NCBI GenBank assembly: GCA_028279065.1
Contig: JANQSY010000155.1
Span: forward strand, 1-34,123
Length of the DNA: 34,123 bases
Direction of reading: 5' to 3'
DNA from: Cytophagales bacterium
GTDB lineage: Bacteria > Bacteroidota > Bacteroidia > Cytophagales > CCMP332
In this document: piece after piece, positions 1-8,074 of the stretch
How the letters are laid out: every line of letters starts with the position of its first letter
How positions within the stretch are numbered: position 1 is the stretch's first letter
Program-made: the position numbers and the translations under genes
The notes under the pieces: generated by a model
What the model saw: only the letters and a program-made list of their open reading frames with translations
The model's database searches: none
What the model was told of the DNA's origin: nothing

Positions 1-310
1 CCTGATCCTTTTCCACAGCTCCAAGGCTTTCGCATTCATGTCTTAGAAAAACATTGTATCTGAACCAGATTGGATGATAGATCTCTTCACTAATAATAAC
101 AAGGGCATCTATCCTTACAGAATCATCCTTTGAATTATGGTAAAGGTTAAGGCCAGAATCCAGGATGTTCCTGTCATATGATTCCAGCTCTGTAAGGTCA
201 ATGGAATCGATCAGATAGGTTTTTTTATCAGCATAATCGGTCCCCGGAAGCTGAGAAAACAAGCTGGGGGAGATAAGGAAAAAAAGCAGGACAAAAGCTA
301 TCCTACTCAT
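1..310 (-). CDS. Secreted protein, N-terminal part (runs off left edge)
   Basis: An open frame starts at the ATG complementary to 308-310 and stays open for 103 codons to the window edge. It begins MSRIAFVLLFFLISPSLFSQ, a classic signal peptide with a likely cut before or after the Gln. The following segment (about residues 25-103) is hydrophilic and looks helical, with leucines spaced as in TPR-like repeats (for example IDSIDLTELESYDRNILDSG). In Bacteroidota, proteins beginning this way are often TPR-containing sensor histidine kinases or cyclases, but that is inference because the C-terminal domains lie outside the window. The gene diverges from the ABC permease at 478. Coding status is well supported by the signal peptide; the product is uncertain. 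Confidence 0.65.
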   Translation of the reverse strand, partial: MSRIAFVLLFFLISPSLFSQLPGTDYADKKTYLIDSIDLTELESYDRNILDSGLNLYHNSKDDSVRIDALVIISEEIYHPIWFRYNVFLRHECESLGAVEKDQ

Positions 311-477
311 AGTTTCTGGTAGTTTTCACGGAAACCAATTTAAAGAGAAATGGCGAATGAGAAGATGAAACTCCTGATTTGCAGCCTTTTCCGCTCTTAT
401 CCTTCGCCCGAGTAAGAAATCCTCCCTTCGCATAAAATGGACCGACCCAAATTTTCTTCTTTTCCTTTTTTTGAACC

Positions 478-1422
478 ATGATTCTGGGCTTTTTAAGGAT
501 GAGGTCAAGGCAATTTCTCAGGATGTACAGATCCCTTGGACTGATCTACATGCTTCTCCTTTTTTTCTTTGCCTTATTGGTATTATATGTGCTTGACTCT
601 ATCCGTTTTGATCAGCAGGCATGCCTTTCGGTGCTGGGGATCACGGCTACCATTTTGATCCTCATTCATTTCAACCGCAAGGATCTGGCCTTTATACGAA
701 AATTGGACGTGAGGCCATCAGGCCTGATACTACTGGAATATGCGCTGATCACTTTACCTGTATGGATCATGATATTGTTTGGGTCTAATTGGTATTACTC
801 AATCCTCTTTTTATCGTTCCTTATCCCCTTATCACTGTATTTTCCAAAAAAATCCAGGACCATTCATGCATTTATGCCCAGGAATTTTTATTGGCTTGGA
901 TACGAGTTTCGCTCGGGCATCAGAAGGAACATTTTAGGCATCCTCATTTTGTTATTACTTGCGATCTCATCTTTTTTTGAGCCCTATCTGGTGCTTGGCT
1001 ATAACTTTCTATTACTTGTTCTATTGGCTACTGTTTATCAGCAATGTGAATCCAGGGAAGTGCTCGAAGCAGGTGAACTGCCAACCAAGCTATTCCTTAG
1101 GAAAAAGATCGGTTCCTTGATGGTCGTATGGTTCCTGAGCATTATCCCAATCAACCTGTTGGTGCTTTTCCTTTTTTCCCCTAATCCTTATTTGATCCTT
1201 TTCTCAATTCTTATCAGTCTGGTGATCTCGGTTTATTTCCTGATGGCTAAGTATGCTTATTTTACTCCCAATGAGGATCTCAGCAGTCAATCCGCTACAA
1301 CCTCCTTGGTTTTGTTAGGCTATTTCATACCTATCTTTTCTCTTATGACCCTGGTGTTGATCCTGATCAACATTCCCAAGGCAAGGTCCAGGCTTAATTC
1401 TTACTTACATGATTTCGATTAA
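478..1422 (+). CDS. ABC transporter permease-like membrane protein
   Basis: This 314-residue protein is almost entirely hydrophobic, with about eight or nine membrane segments (roughly residues 19-41, 47-65, 83-122 as two, 153-187 as two, 210-259 as two, 276-302). Short basic linkers such as RNFYWLGYEFRSGIRRN separate them. I see no recognisable catalytic motif. Its 3' end overlaps the ATP-binding gene at 1409 by 14 bases, so the two are almost certainly co-translated and form one exporter. By context it is the membrane subunit of an ABC-2-like exporter, probably working as a dimer in the inner membrane. The substrate is unknown. The start could be the ATG at 478 or the one at 499, which has AGGA-like bases just before it. 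The family assignment rests mainly on the neighbour. Confidence 0.75.
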   Translation: MILGFLRMRSRQFLRMYRSLGLIYMLLLFFFALLVLYVLDSIRFDQQACLSVLGITATILILIHFNRKDLAFIRKLDVRPSGLILLEYALITLPVWIMILFGSNWYYSILFLSFLIPLSLYFPKKSRTIHAFMPRNFYWLGYEFRSGIRRNILGILILLLLAISSFFEPYLVLGYNFLLLVLLATVYQQCESREVLEAGELPTKLFLRKKIGSLMVVWFLSIIPINLLVLFLFSPNPYLILFSILISLVISVYFLMAKYAYFTPNEDLSSQSATTSLVLLGYFIPIFSLMTLVLILINIPKARSRLNSYLHDFD

Positions 1423-2095
1423 GGACCTTGAATTTTCATATGGAGATCACCATGTGATCAAAGGATTGGAGATCGACCTTTCCGAAGGCGAGGTTCATGG
1501 GATCCTGGGAGTTAATGGTGCCGGGAAATCCACCTTTTTCAAATTGCTCTATGGATTGGAAAATTCTGACAAGGGGAGTATTCAATGGAAGGGAGGGAAC
1601 CTTTCCAAAAAGCAATCTTTCCTTCTGGAAACTTCCAACTTCTTTTATCCAATGATCACCGGAAGGGAATACCTCGGTTTATTTCCAGGGGCATCATCCA
1701 TAATTAATCAGGAAGATCTTGAAAGCCTTTTTCATCTACCGCTTGATGACCTGATTGATAGCTATTCCACAGGGATGAAGAAAAAACTTGCCATTATGGG
1801 AATGCTCAAAGCAGATAGAGAGATCTTCCTAATGGATGAGCCTTTCAATGGCCTTGACCTTGAGTCCAGTCGGGTTCTGGTATTACTGATGGAAAGATTA
1901 AAGAAAGATGGAAGGACTATCCTGGTTTCTTCCCATATCCTTGAAACCCTGACAAACTCTTGTGATCAGATCCACCTCCTAAGAGATGGCGTATTTGCCG
2001 AAACCTTTGGAAAAGACAAATTCGAGGAATTGGAAAAGGACTTTTTTAAGGAGTTCGATAAGTCAATAAGATCAAGACTGAACAGGGATCAATGA
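1409..2095 (+). CDS. ABC transporter ATP-binding protein
   Basis: This 228-residue nucleotide-binding subunit hydrolyses ATP to power the permease encoded just upstream. It has Walker A GVNGAGKST (residues 34-42, Lys40), a Walker B segment IFLMDEPFNGLD with its D-loop, and an H-loop SSHILE. The signature is YSTGMKKKL rather than LSGGQ. Such YSxGM forms are common in small exporter ATPases of the NatA/CcmA type, so it is not evidence of inactivity. The usual Q-loop glutamine appears to be replaced (LLETSNFFYP), which is a little unusual. The gene overlaps the permease by 14 bases and overlaps the convergent acetyltransferase by 7 bases at its 3' end. Substrate and direction of transport cannot be read from the sequence; export is the likelier role. 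Confidence 0.92.
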   Translation: MISIKDLEFSYGDHHVIKGLEIDLSEGEVHGILGVNGAGKSTFFKLLYGLENSDKGSIQWKGGNLSKKQSFLLETSNFFYPMITGREYLGLFPGASSIINQEDLESLFHLPLDDLIDSYSTGMKKKLAIMGMLKADREIFLMDEPFNGLDLESSRVLVLLMERLKKDGRTILVSSHILETLTNSCDQIHLLRDGVFAETFGKDKFEELEKDFFKEFDKSIRSRLNRDQ

Positions 2096-2541
2096 TCGGC
2101 AAGGATCATTTCGATCTTATCAAGACCGGGTCCCCAACCATCCTTGACGTTCTTTATCTGCAAAAAACCATGCTTCTCAAAGAAATGTACAGTATGCTGG
2201 GAGGTTCTTACCACCTTCATGAATTCGGGAGGAAGAGTTCTTAGAAGATCGAGCCGGAATTTCAGAAGCGAGCTCCCATATCCCAGTCCATGATAGTCAG
2301 ATCTTATCATTCCCCAGGCAAGACCGACTTCCTTGGATTTTTCATCAATGAATATCCCACCGCACCCTACAGTAGTTTCACCGTCGAGAATCAAGTAGTA
2401 ATCTTTCGCTTGCTCACCTCCTAACCATTCTGAAAAATCCTTTCTTTCCGAGGTCGCGAAGTACTTGGGGCAATTGCTGTCAAAGATCTCAAGGCAGGTC
2501 TCCTTATCGCCTTTTTTGTATTTTCTGAATAATTGAGACAA
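2089..2541 (-). CDS. GNAT-family N-acetyltransferase
   Basis: This is a predicted acetyl-CoA-dependent acetyltransferase of about 150 residues. The acetyl-CoA pyrophosphate loop is visible as YHGLGYGSSLL, matching the family's Q/RxxGxG/A motif A. It is preceded by a beta-strand (VGLAWGMIRSD) and followed by HTVHFFEKHGF, the usual motif-B region ending in a conserved KxGF. The frame is open up to a TTG at 2556. I prefer the TTG at 2541 because the protein then starts close to the RKY...ETCLEIF segment typical of the family N-terminus, and because a TAnnTTTG promoter element at 2559-2566 would sit too close to 2556. The substrate is unknown. It is convergent with the ABC ATPase and divergent from the membrane protein at 2573. 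Confidence 0.85.
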   Translation of the reverse strand: MSQLFRKYKKGDKETCLEIFDSNCPKYFATSERKDFSEWLGGEQAKDYYLILDGETTVGCGGIFIDEKSKEVGLAWGMIRSDYHGLGYGSSLLKFRLDLLRTLPPEFMKVVRTSQHTVHFFEKHGFLQIKNVKDGWGPGLDKIEMILADH

Positions 2542-2558
2542 TTGGCTATTTTTCAATC

Positions 2559-2566
2559 CAAAATTA
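2559..2566 (-). promoter_or_regulatory. Candidate -7 promoter element for GNAT gene
   Basis: The minus strand reads TAATTTTG, an exact match to the Bacteroidota -7 consensus TAnnTTTG. It lies 17 bases upstream of the TTG start proposed at 2541. No clear TTG -33 element was identified at the right spacing, so this rests on the -7 match and its position. Confidence 0.4.
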
Positions 2567-2572
2567 TCCTAA

Positions 2573-3109
2573 ATGAGCCAGGTCGAATTCCTTATTCTAA
2601 TACCGGGGATTTTAATTGCCCTCGCCCTTGCTGAAATTATCATCTATCTGGGCAAAGCGATTCGGAATAAGGTAAAGGTGTATTGGGAGCTTGCACTATT
2701 GGTGTTGGTTTCACTGGACCTTCTTTTTGGGAACTGGTTCGCCTTCTATCAGCGCATTCAGTTTATCAATGAAAGCTACTTCTCCTTCTTGTTGATCAAT
2801 GTAGTGCCGATCTTGTTCTTTATTTACACGGCGCTTTTGATCCCTGAAGGAGCCCTGGAAAATGATATTTCCGATGGCAAAGATCATTATCTCGGTAATC
2901 GAAAGATGATCTGGGGCCTTCTCTGTCTATATGTGATTGGAAACTATGTTACGGTCACCATTTTGGGAGAAGATGAATTCCAAATTGTACGGATCATTTT
3001 CATTCCTCTGATTGGTCTGAATGTTTTTGTTGACAGTAAGATCCTGCGAAGTTCAGTTATGATCGCAGCGGTAATAATCAAGTATATTCAGCTAATAGCC
3101 GAGTTGTAG
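2573..3109 (+). CDS. Multi-pass membrane protein of unknown function
   Basis: This 178-residue protein has five or six predicted membrane helices: about residues 5-27, 37-55, 66-90, 112-134, 140-155 and a weaker C-terminal one near 160-175. Only short loops connect them, one of them acidic (about residues 92-106). I recognise no catalytic motif and cannot name a family. It starts with ATG 16 bases from the divergently transcribed acetyltransferase, so their 5' control regions overlap. The closing hydrophobic stretch ends directly at the stop. Product function is unknown; coding status is supported by length, composition and tight packing. Confidence 0.7.
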   Translation: MSQVEFLILIPGILIALALAEIIIYLGKAIRNKVKVYWELALLVLVSLDLLFGNWFAFYQRIQFINESYFSFLLINVVPILFFIYTALLIPEGALENDISDGKDHYLGNRKMIWGLLCLYVIGNYVTVTILGEDEFQIVRIIFIPLIGLNVFVDSKILRSSVMIAAVIIKYIQLIAEL

Positions 3110-3115
3110 TAAAAA

Positions 3116-3178
3116 TCAAAGTGCCAAAATGGCTATGAGCGTGAGTCCGATAAGGATGTAGTTGATCAGATTTTTCAT
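3116..3178 (-). CDS. Possible 20-residue single-pass membrane peptide
   Basis: A short frame on the minus strand encodes MKNLINYILIGLTLIAILAL followed by TGA. It has a charged start and one continuous hydrophobic helix, which is the profile of known bacterial membrane microproteins. AAAGA lies just before the ATG. It sits downstream of the terminator of the ThDP enzyme/aldehyde dehydrogenase operon (3224-3255) and is convergent with the 2573-3109 gene. A chance ORF of this size is entirely possible, so confidence is low without expression or conservation data. Confidence 0.3.
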   Translation of the reverse strand: MKNLINYILIGLTLIAILAL

Positions 3179-3223
3179 TCTTTATTGTCGAGCAAGAAGT
3201 TGACTGCGAAGATATCCAAAGAG

Positions 3224-3255
3224 AAAAAAACCCACTCAATTTCATGAGCAGGTTT
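3224..3255 (-). terminator. Intrinsic terminator after the ALDH gene
   Basis: Read on the minus strand, AAACCTGCTCA and TGAGTGGGTTT form an 11-bp stem (with two G-U pairs) around a six-base loop. Seven T residues in total follow the last G, three in the stem and four beyond it. It begins about 57 bases beyond the aldehyde dehydrogenase stop codon, so it should end the two-gene operon that starts at 6383. Confidence 0.7.
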
Positions 3256-3311
3256 CTTCAAAAGTTTTCCACATGTCAACAATCTTAGGTCCTGATCGTG
3301 GGAATGATCGG

Positions 3312-4706
3312 CTACCGGAGCCCCGGACTTTTTATGACCATCAGTTTTTCCCTGACCATATCGGCCATGGATTGAGGGATCCCTCCCATGTTCAAACCAC
3401 TTTGTTCCTTTCCCCCAAAAGGCATCCAATCCACCCTAAATGCCGTATGGTCATTGACCATTACAGCCATTGCCTTGAGCTTCTGAACCCCTTCAAGGGC
3501 CCTGTCGATGTTCTTGGTAAAGATCGCTGCCTGAAAATCGAAAGGAAGGCTGTTGGCCTTTTTTACCGCTTCGTCAAAATCTGTATAGGAGTAGATACAG
3601 ACAACCGGACCAAAGATCTCTTCACAAGTGACCTTAACATCATCATGTGGGTTTAAGATCACAGTTGGGGCATATGTGGTATTGCTTAGCTTTTTCCCAC
3701 CTGTCAATATTTTGGCACCCTTTGATTCTGCTTCTTTCACCCATTCATGCACCCTGTCCACCTCACCTGGCCTGATCAATGGCCCAACTTCGGTTCTGGG
3801 ATCATGGGGGTCACCCACGATCTGCTTTTCTGCAAGGTCTTTTAAACCATTTGCAACTGCATCAAACACATCCTCATGCGCGAATACTCGTTGTACGGAG
3901 ACACAAACCTGTCCTGCATGGTAAAAAGCACCCTTGGCCAATGGAGCCAGGGCTCCCTGGATATCAGCTTCGGGTTCCACGATCACAGGAGCCGCTCCGC
4001 CGTGTTCAAGTGCACATCCAAGTCCGGGAGCAAGCTTGCTTCTAAGCATCCAGCCAACCCTCGACGAACCTATGAAAGTAAAGAAGTTCACGCGAGGGTC
4101 AGTGTAAAGAGGGTCCGCATCCTTCACATCGCATAGGACGCATTGGGCATAATCTCTCGGCAATCCGGCTTCATAAAGGATCTTTATGAGATTGAAAGCG
4201 GAAAGGGGCGTAACCTCCGCTGGCTTGACAATGACCGGACATCCTGTTGCGACTGCAGGAATCACCTGATGGATGATCAGATTGAGAGGATGGTTAAAAG
4301 CTGAAATCGCGGTCACCACTCCTCCCGGCTCCTTCAGGGTGTAAGCCATTCTTCCTTCAGATGCAGGGTTCAGACCCATTGGGATCTCTTCTCCTGCAAT
4401 GTTTCCAATTTCCTCAACCGCAACCTGGATCCCATTGATTGCTCTAAGAACCTCTGCCTTGGAATCCTGGTATGGCTTTCCTCCTTCATCCGTAGCAAGG
4501 CGGGTTAATTCCTCAATTCTGCCGGACATTAGCTTTCCTGCTTTTTCAAGGATGGATTTTAGCTCATGCTTTTTCAACCATCGGCTCCTGTCCAAAAACA
4601 AAGCATGGGCTCTGTCGATGGCTTTTACAATTTCTTCTCTACTGATCAGTTCTACCTCGCCTATTTCTTTTCGGTCAAAGGGATTGAAAACTTTTTGCTT
4701 GCCCAT
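3312..4706 (-). CDS. NAD(P)-dependent aldehyde dehydrogenase
   Basis: A 464-residue member of the aldehyde dehydrogenase superfamily, which oxidises an aldehyde to its acid with NAD(P)+. The catalytic cysteine is Cys268 in GQVCVSVQRVF. The general base is Glu234 in LEHGGAAPVIV, 34 residues earlier, the same spacing as Glu268/Cys302 of classical enzymes. The substrate-pocket segment ISAFNHPLN and cofactor segment VIVKPAEVTPLSA are present, as is the late motif EEIFGPVVCI. The usual ELGG is EHGG here, a variant seen in several subfamilies. The length is slightly below the typical 480-500 residues. It follows the ThDP enzyme gene by 27 bases, so it probably oxidises an aldehyde made by, or related to, that enzyme. 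The precise substrate is not evident. Confidence 0.9.
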   Translation of the reverse strand: MGKQKVFNPFDRKEIGEVELISREEIVKAIDRAHALFLDRSRWLKKHELKSILEKAGKLMSGRIEELTRLATDEGGKPYQDSKAEVLRAINGIQVAVEEIGNIAGEEIPMGLNPASEGRMAYTLKEPGGVVTAISAFNHPLNLIIHQVIPAVATGCPVIVKPAEVTPLSAFNLIKILYEAGLPRDYAQCVLCDVKDADPLYTDPRVNFFTFIGSSRVGWMLRSKLAPGLGCALEHGGAAPVIVEPEADIQGALAPLAKGAFYHAGQVCVSVQRVFAHEDVFDAVANGLKDLAEKQIVGDPHDPRTEVGPLIRPGEVDRVHEWVKEAESKGAKILTGGKKLSNTTYAPTVILNPHDDVKVTCEEIFGPVVCIYSYTDFDEAVKKANSLPFDFQAAIFTKNIDRALEGVQKLKAMAVMVNDHTAFRVDWMPFGGKEQSGLNMGGIPQSMADMVREKLMVIKSPGLR

Positions 4707-4733
4707 TTTAGTTTCGATTGAGCTGTTAATTAA

Positions 4734-6383
4734 TCAATTTTTTGCCTTCTTGACTTCCTCTTTCAACAAAACATTCAGGATGGAGTGGTTCATTGAATAA
4801 TCAACCGCCAGGTCGATCAAATGAACCCCCGGCTCCTCCAATGTCTTGTTAAGAATGTCCTGAAAATCCTTATCGTTTTGGGGCCTGTGACCGATCGCTC
4901 CATAACTCTCTGCATATTTAACGAAATCCGGATTTTTATAATCCAGCCCCCAGTTTTCGAACCCCATTCCTTCCTGTTTCCATTTGATCATCCCATAGGC
5001 ACTGTCATTAAGAACTATAACCACAAGGTTCAGGCCCATCCTCACAGCGGTTTCCAGTTCCTGGGAATTCATCATAAATCCGCCATCACCGGCAATTGCG
5101 ACTACCGGTGCTTCCGGGTTCAACAATTTGGCAGCCATGGCACTGGGTAGTCCGGCTCCCATCGTTGCGAGGGCGTTATCCAACAAGATGGTATTTGCTT
5201 CATAGGCCTTGTAGTTCCTTGCAAACCAGATCTTGTAAATTCCGTTGTCCAAAGCAAGAATTGCATTTCCAGGTAACCTTTTTCTGAGCAGGTGAACAAG
5301 TCGTTGCGGAACCATTGGAAATCGATCATCTTGAAAATGCTTGCTCAACCTTTGATCGATCTGATCTTTGATCTCGAACATGGATCCTGAATCCCAGTTG
5401 CCTGCATTCTTCACCTCCTGGCTGATCCTCCAAACCGAGTTTGCAATATCCCCCACCACATTTAGCTGAGGGAAATAAACTTCATCCACTTCGGCAGGGA
5501 AGAAATTTATGTGGATCACCTTTTTTCCTCCATGCTTCATGAAGAAAGGAGGTTTTTCGATCACATCATGACCAACATTTATGATCAGGTCTGCCATGTC
5601 GATCGCATGGTGTATGAAATCCGTTGATGAGAGGGCAGCTGTCCCAAGGAAATTGGGATGACGTTCATCAATAACCCCCTTGCCCATCTGAGTGTTGAAG
5701 AATGGGATGTTGAGTTTTTCAATGAATTCCTTCAGCATCTTGCCCGTTCTTTTTCTGTTGGCTGCCGCACCGATCAACAGCAACGGGTTTTTCGATTCAT
5801 CGATCATTTTAGCTGCAAGCATGATGGCCTTGTCGTCAGGGACCGGTCTGCGGCTGCCGACAGGTTCGAAGACAGTTGGGTTGTCCACCTCTTCAGCTGC
5901 GATGTCCTCAGGCAGCTCGATATGGGTAGCCCCTGGTCTTTCTTCTATGGCGATCCGGAATGCTTCCCTGATGATCGAGGCGATCCGGCTGCCATCTACC
6001 ACCGAATGGGTGTACTTGGTAAGAGGACGCATCGTGTCCACAATATCTACGATCTGAAAGCGACCCTGCTTGCTGGATTTGATCGGTTTTTGGCCTGTGA
6101 TCATTAGCATGGGCATAGCTCCGAGCTGGGCATAGGCTGCAGCTGTTACAAAATTGGTGGCTCCGGGACCCAAAGTGGAAAGACAGACGCCAGGCTTCCC
6201 CGTTAACCTTCCATAGGTAGCCGCCATGAACCCCGCCGCCTGTTCATGACGTGTAATGATCAATTCGATCTTTGACTTACGAAGGGACTCAAGGAAATCC
6301 AGGTTTTCTTCGCCAGGTATCCCGAAAATGTATTCAACACCTTCGTTTTCCAGAGCTTTAATAAAGAGGTCGGATGCTTTCAT
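4734..6383 (-). CDS. Acetolactate synthase-like ThDP-dependent enzyme
   Basis: A 549-residue enzyme with the three-domain layout of acetolactate synthase, pyruvate oxidase and related decarboxylases. It has an N-terminal pyrimidine-binding domain with the catalytic Glu47 (ITRHEQAAGFMA), a central domain (about 190-330), and a C-terminal ThDP-binding domain. The latter carries the metal/diphosphate motif beginning GDGGFMMN at residue 432 and ending near VLND at 460. It would act on a 2-oxo acid in the cytoplasm. No small regulatory subunit and no ilvC or ilvD lie nearby, so a branched-chain biosynthetic role is unlikely. The 27-base link to an aldehyde dehydrogenase points to a catabolic decarboxylase or ligase. 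A gene symbol is withheld because the substrate is unknown. The ATG start at 6383 lies 20 bases after a near-consensus -7 element. Confidence 0.88.
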   Translation of the reverse strand: MKASDLFIKALENEGVEYIFGIPGEENLDFLESLRKSKIELIITRHEQAAGFMAATYGRLTGKPGVCLSTLGPGATNFVTAAAYAQLGAMPMLMITGQKPIKSSKQGRFQIVDIVDTMRPLTKYTHSVVDGSRIASIIREAFRIAIEERPGATHIELPEDIAAEEVDNPTVFEPVGSRRPVPDDKAIMLAAKMIDESKNPLLLIGAAANRKRTGKMLKEFIEKLNIPFFNTQMGKGVIDERHPNFLGTAALSSTDFIHHAIDMADLIINVGHDVIEKPPFFMKHGGKKVIHINFFPAEVDEVYFPQLNVVGDIANSVWRISQEVKNAGNWDSGSMFEIKDQIDQRLSKHFQDDRFPMVPQRLVHLLRKRLPGNAILALDNGIYKIWFARNYKAYEANTILLDNALATMGAGLPSAMAAKLLNPEAPVVAIAGDGGFMMNSQELETAVRMGLNLVVIVLNDSAYGMIKWKQEGMGFENWGLDYKNPDFVKYAESYGAIGHRPQNDKDFQDILNKTLEEPGVHLIDLAVDYSMNHSILNVLLKEEVKKAKN

Positions 6384-6403
6384 TTTAGATATAGATCAGC
6401 CTC

Positions 6404-6411
6404 TAAAACTA
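6404..6411 (-). promoter_or_regulatory. Candidate -7 element for ThDP enzyme operon
   Basis: The minus strand reads TAGTTTTA, 7 of 8 matches to TAnnTTTG, 20 bases upstream of the ATG at 6383. The position matches other predicted promoters in this window. No convincing -33 TTG was found. Confidence 0.35.
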
Positions 6412-6450
6412 AGTAATGAAAGCTTTTAGTTCCAGTACGTATGAAAAGGG

Positions 6451-7878
6451 CTAGATCTTAGAGAAACGGAGGGTTTTAAGGCCTTTTCCGGATCTTATCC
6501 TTAGCAAATAGCTTCCTGGCACGATTCCACGTACATCGATCTTCTTTTCCTGGCCCTCCATGATGATCTTTCCCTTGAGATCTGTCATCTGCCAGATCTC
6601 GATTTCCTCAAGATCGATCCTGATCTCCTCATGAGATGGATTGGGATAGACCGAAATAGCATCGTGCTCATCATCGAATTCATCCGTACCGGTCACCCAT
6701 AACTGAAACCTTGCAATACGCGAGAGGGGAGTATTGGCTACATCATTTGTATTGGTAAAGAACCCCCCTGCCACGATGGCGCCATCCCAATATAATAGAC
6801 CCTCCACATCGTTATTCAGGCCATTGTTCAGAGTGCTCAAGGAATCTATGTATTGTCCGTTGGATTGGATCAAGGCTGCAATACTTCCGGCCGGAACCGT
6901 GCCATTTGGGTATTGGATCTCATCGAATCCACCGGAAATCAGGAATCTACGCCATAGAGCCCCCTCGTCCAAGAGTTTAATCGTATGTACGAATCCGAAT
7001 CGTTGCGGATTGTTCATTTTTAGATCGAATCCGGGGTTTTCCCAGGCCGTCCCATTCCACCGGGCTACCATAGAAGTTCCTGTAGAACCTGACATTGTAA
7101 AAGCCCCCCCGACGTAGAGGTCTCCAAGTTCTGTTGCTCCAATGGCGTAGACCGTATTATCGAAACCGGAGCCCATAGCCTCCCAACTTGCCCCATTCCA
7201 TTTTGCTATTCCATTAACCGTGATCCCACCGGCCTTCAGGAAGTTTCCGCAAACCAGGAGATCCCCGTTGTATACGAACAATTGATGAGGGTTGATCACC
7301 GACCCGAACATGGGATCTGAGAGCCCGGAGCCAAAGGGATTCCAATCACTCCCATCCCACCACGCAATTCCATTGATCGTATCGGAACCGACTCTGTTGA
7401 ATTCTCCACATGCTACGATCTTGTTATCCCATTCGATCACATCGAACAAGTTGCAGGTATAGAATTGGGAGGGGTTATTCCCCTCCAGAAAAAAACCTGA
7501 ACCCAGCTTTTTCCAGCTCCCGTTGTCAAGGTAGTGGACCCAATTTGAGTCTGAACCCAATTCATACCTGACCAGGAAGAGCGTGTCCCCGATCTTTTCC
7601 ATGGCATGGCCGGCGTCGTCCAGTCCTCCTCCAACCTCTACCCAATTTCCGACTCCAAAATCATATTTGGCCGCATAACTTGCGGGTACTCCTTCAATAG
7701 TGGTAAAGAATCCAGTTGCATAGATCTCTTCCAGGTTATGGGGATCGCCATTATCAGAGTGCAGATCAACAATTGTTCCATTTGTGGGACCCTTGTATTG
7801 ATAATCGAATGGTACCCATTGACCGAATGAAACCTGCCAAATAAGAACTAAAGGAATGGTTAAAAGTATTCTTTTCAT
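6451..7878 (-). CDS. T9SS-exported beta-propeller-like repeat protein
   Basis: A 475-residue secreted protein. I place the start at the ATG complementary to 7876-7878, giving MKRILLTIPLVLIWQVSFGQ, a good signal peptide; the frame extends 32 codons further upstream but without secretion-like sequence. The body holds repeats of the pattern NGIAxWxGxxWxxxGSG (for example NGIAKWNGASWEAMGSGF), spaced about 50-60 residues apart, as in kelch- or delta-60-like propellers. The C-terminal 75 residues are a T9SS type-A sorting domain: ISVYPNPSHEEI, then DLKGK, GSYLLRI and a basic end KTLRFSKI. It should be secreted through the outer membrane and anchored or released at the cell surface. The ligand is unknown. 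It is separated from the ThDP enzyme gene by 67 bases and is probably transcribed independently. Confidence 0.85.
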   Translation of the reverse strand: MKRILLTIPLVLIWQVSFGQWVPFDYQYKGPTNGTIVDLHSDNGDPHNLEEIYATGFFTTIEGVPASYAAKYDFGVGNWVEVGGGLDDAGHAMEKIGDTLFLVRYELGSDSNWVHYLDNGSWKKLGSGFFLEGNNPSQFYTCNLFDVIEWDNKIVACGEFNRVGSDTINGIAWWDGSDWNPFGSGLSDPMFGSVINPHQLFVYNGDLLVCGNFLKAGGITVNGIAKWNGASWEAMGSGFDNTVYAIGATELGDLYVGGAFTMSGSTGTSMVARWNGTAWENPGFDLKMNNPQRFGFVHTIKLLDEGALWRRFLISGGFDEIQYPNGTVPAGSIAALIQSNGQYIDSLSTLNNGLNNDVEGLLYWDGAIVAGGFFTNTNDVANTPLSRIARFQLWVTGTDEFDDEHDAISVYPNPSHEEIRIDLEEIEIWQMTDLKGKIIMEGQEKKIDVRGIVPGSYLLRIRSGKGLKTLRFSKI

Positions 7879-8074
7879 CGCAATACAAATCAGGTATGGA
7901 ACCTCGAAATCTGAAATAATTTGTTTTGGTTGTTTTTTCAGTGCCCTATGACCTTTAAGTAGAAAAAATTGCATCCTCTAAGGATTTTACAACCGTAACT
8001 TTCTATCCTCCGTAAACCTTTTCACCACGCATTTAAATCGTTATTTTTAACGTGGGAGAGTAGCCTTCAATCCT
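7879..8074. other. Divergent intergenic region
   Basis: These 196 bases lie between two divergent starts and should hold both promoters. On the plus strand TATTTTTA (8042-8049) is a 7-of-8 match to the -7 consensus, 25 bases before the ATG at 8075. It lies within a small inverted repeat, CGTTA/TAACG (8039-8043 and 8048-8052), itself flanked by CCACG (8025-8029) and CGTGG (8051-8055). I found no equally good element for the leftward gene, and no RNA gene or small ORF I trust. Confidence 0.3.

Noticed and set aside
326-508. A 60-residue basic ORF on the minus strand in the gap before the ABC permease
   Set aside because: It overlaps the permease start, has no recognisable motif, and occupies the expected divergent promoter region. 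Composition looks like chance.
1739-1800. Degenerate ABC signature as a sign of an inactive ATPase
   Set aside because: YSxGM-type signatures occur in functional exporter ATPases, and Walker A, Walker B and the H-loop are intact.
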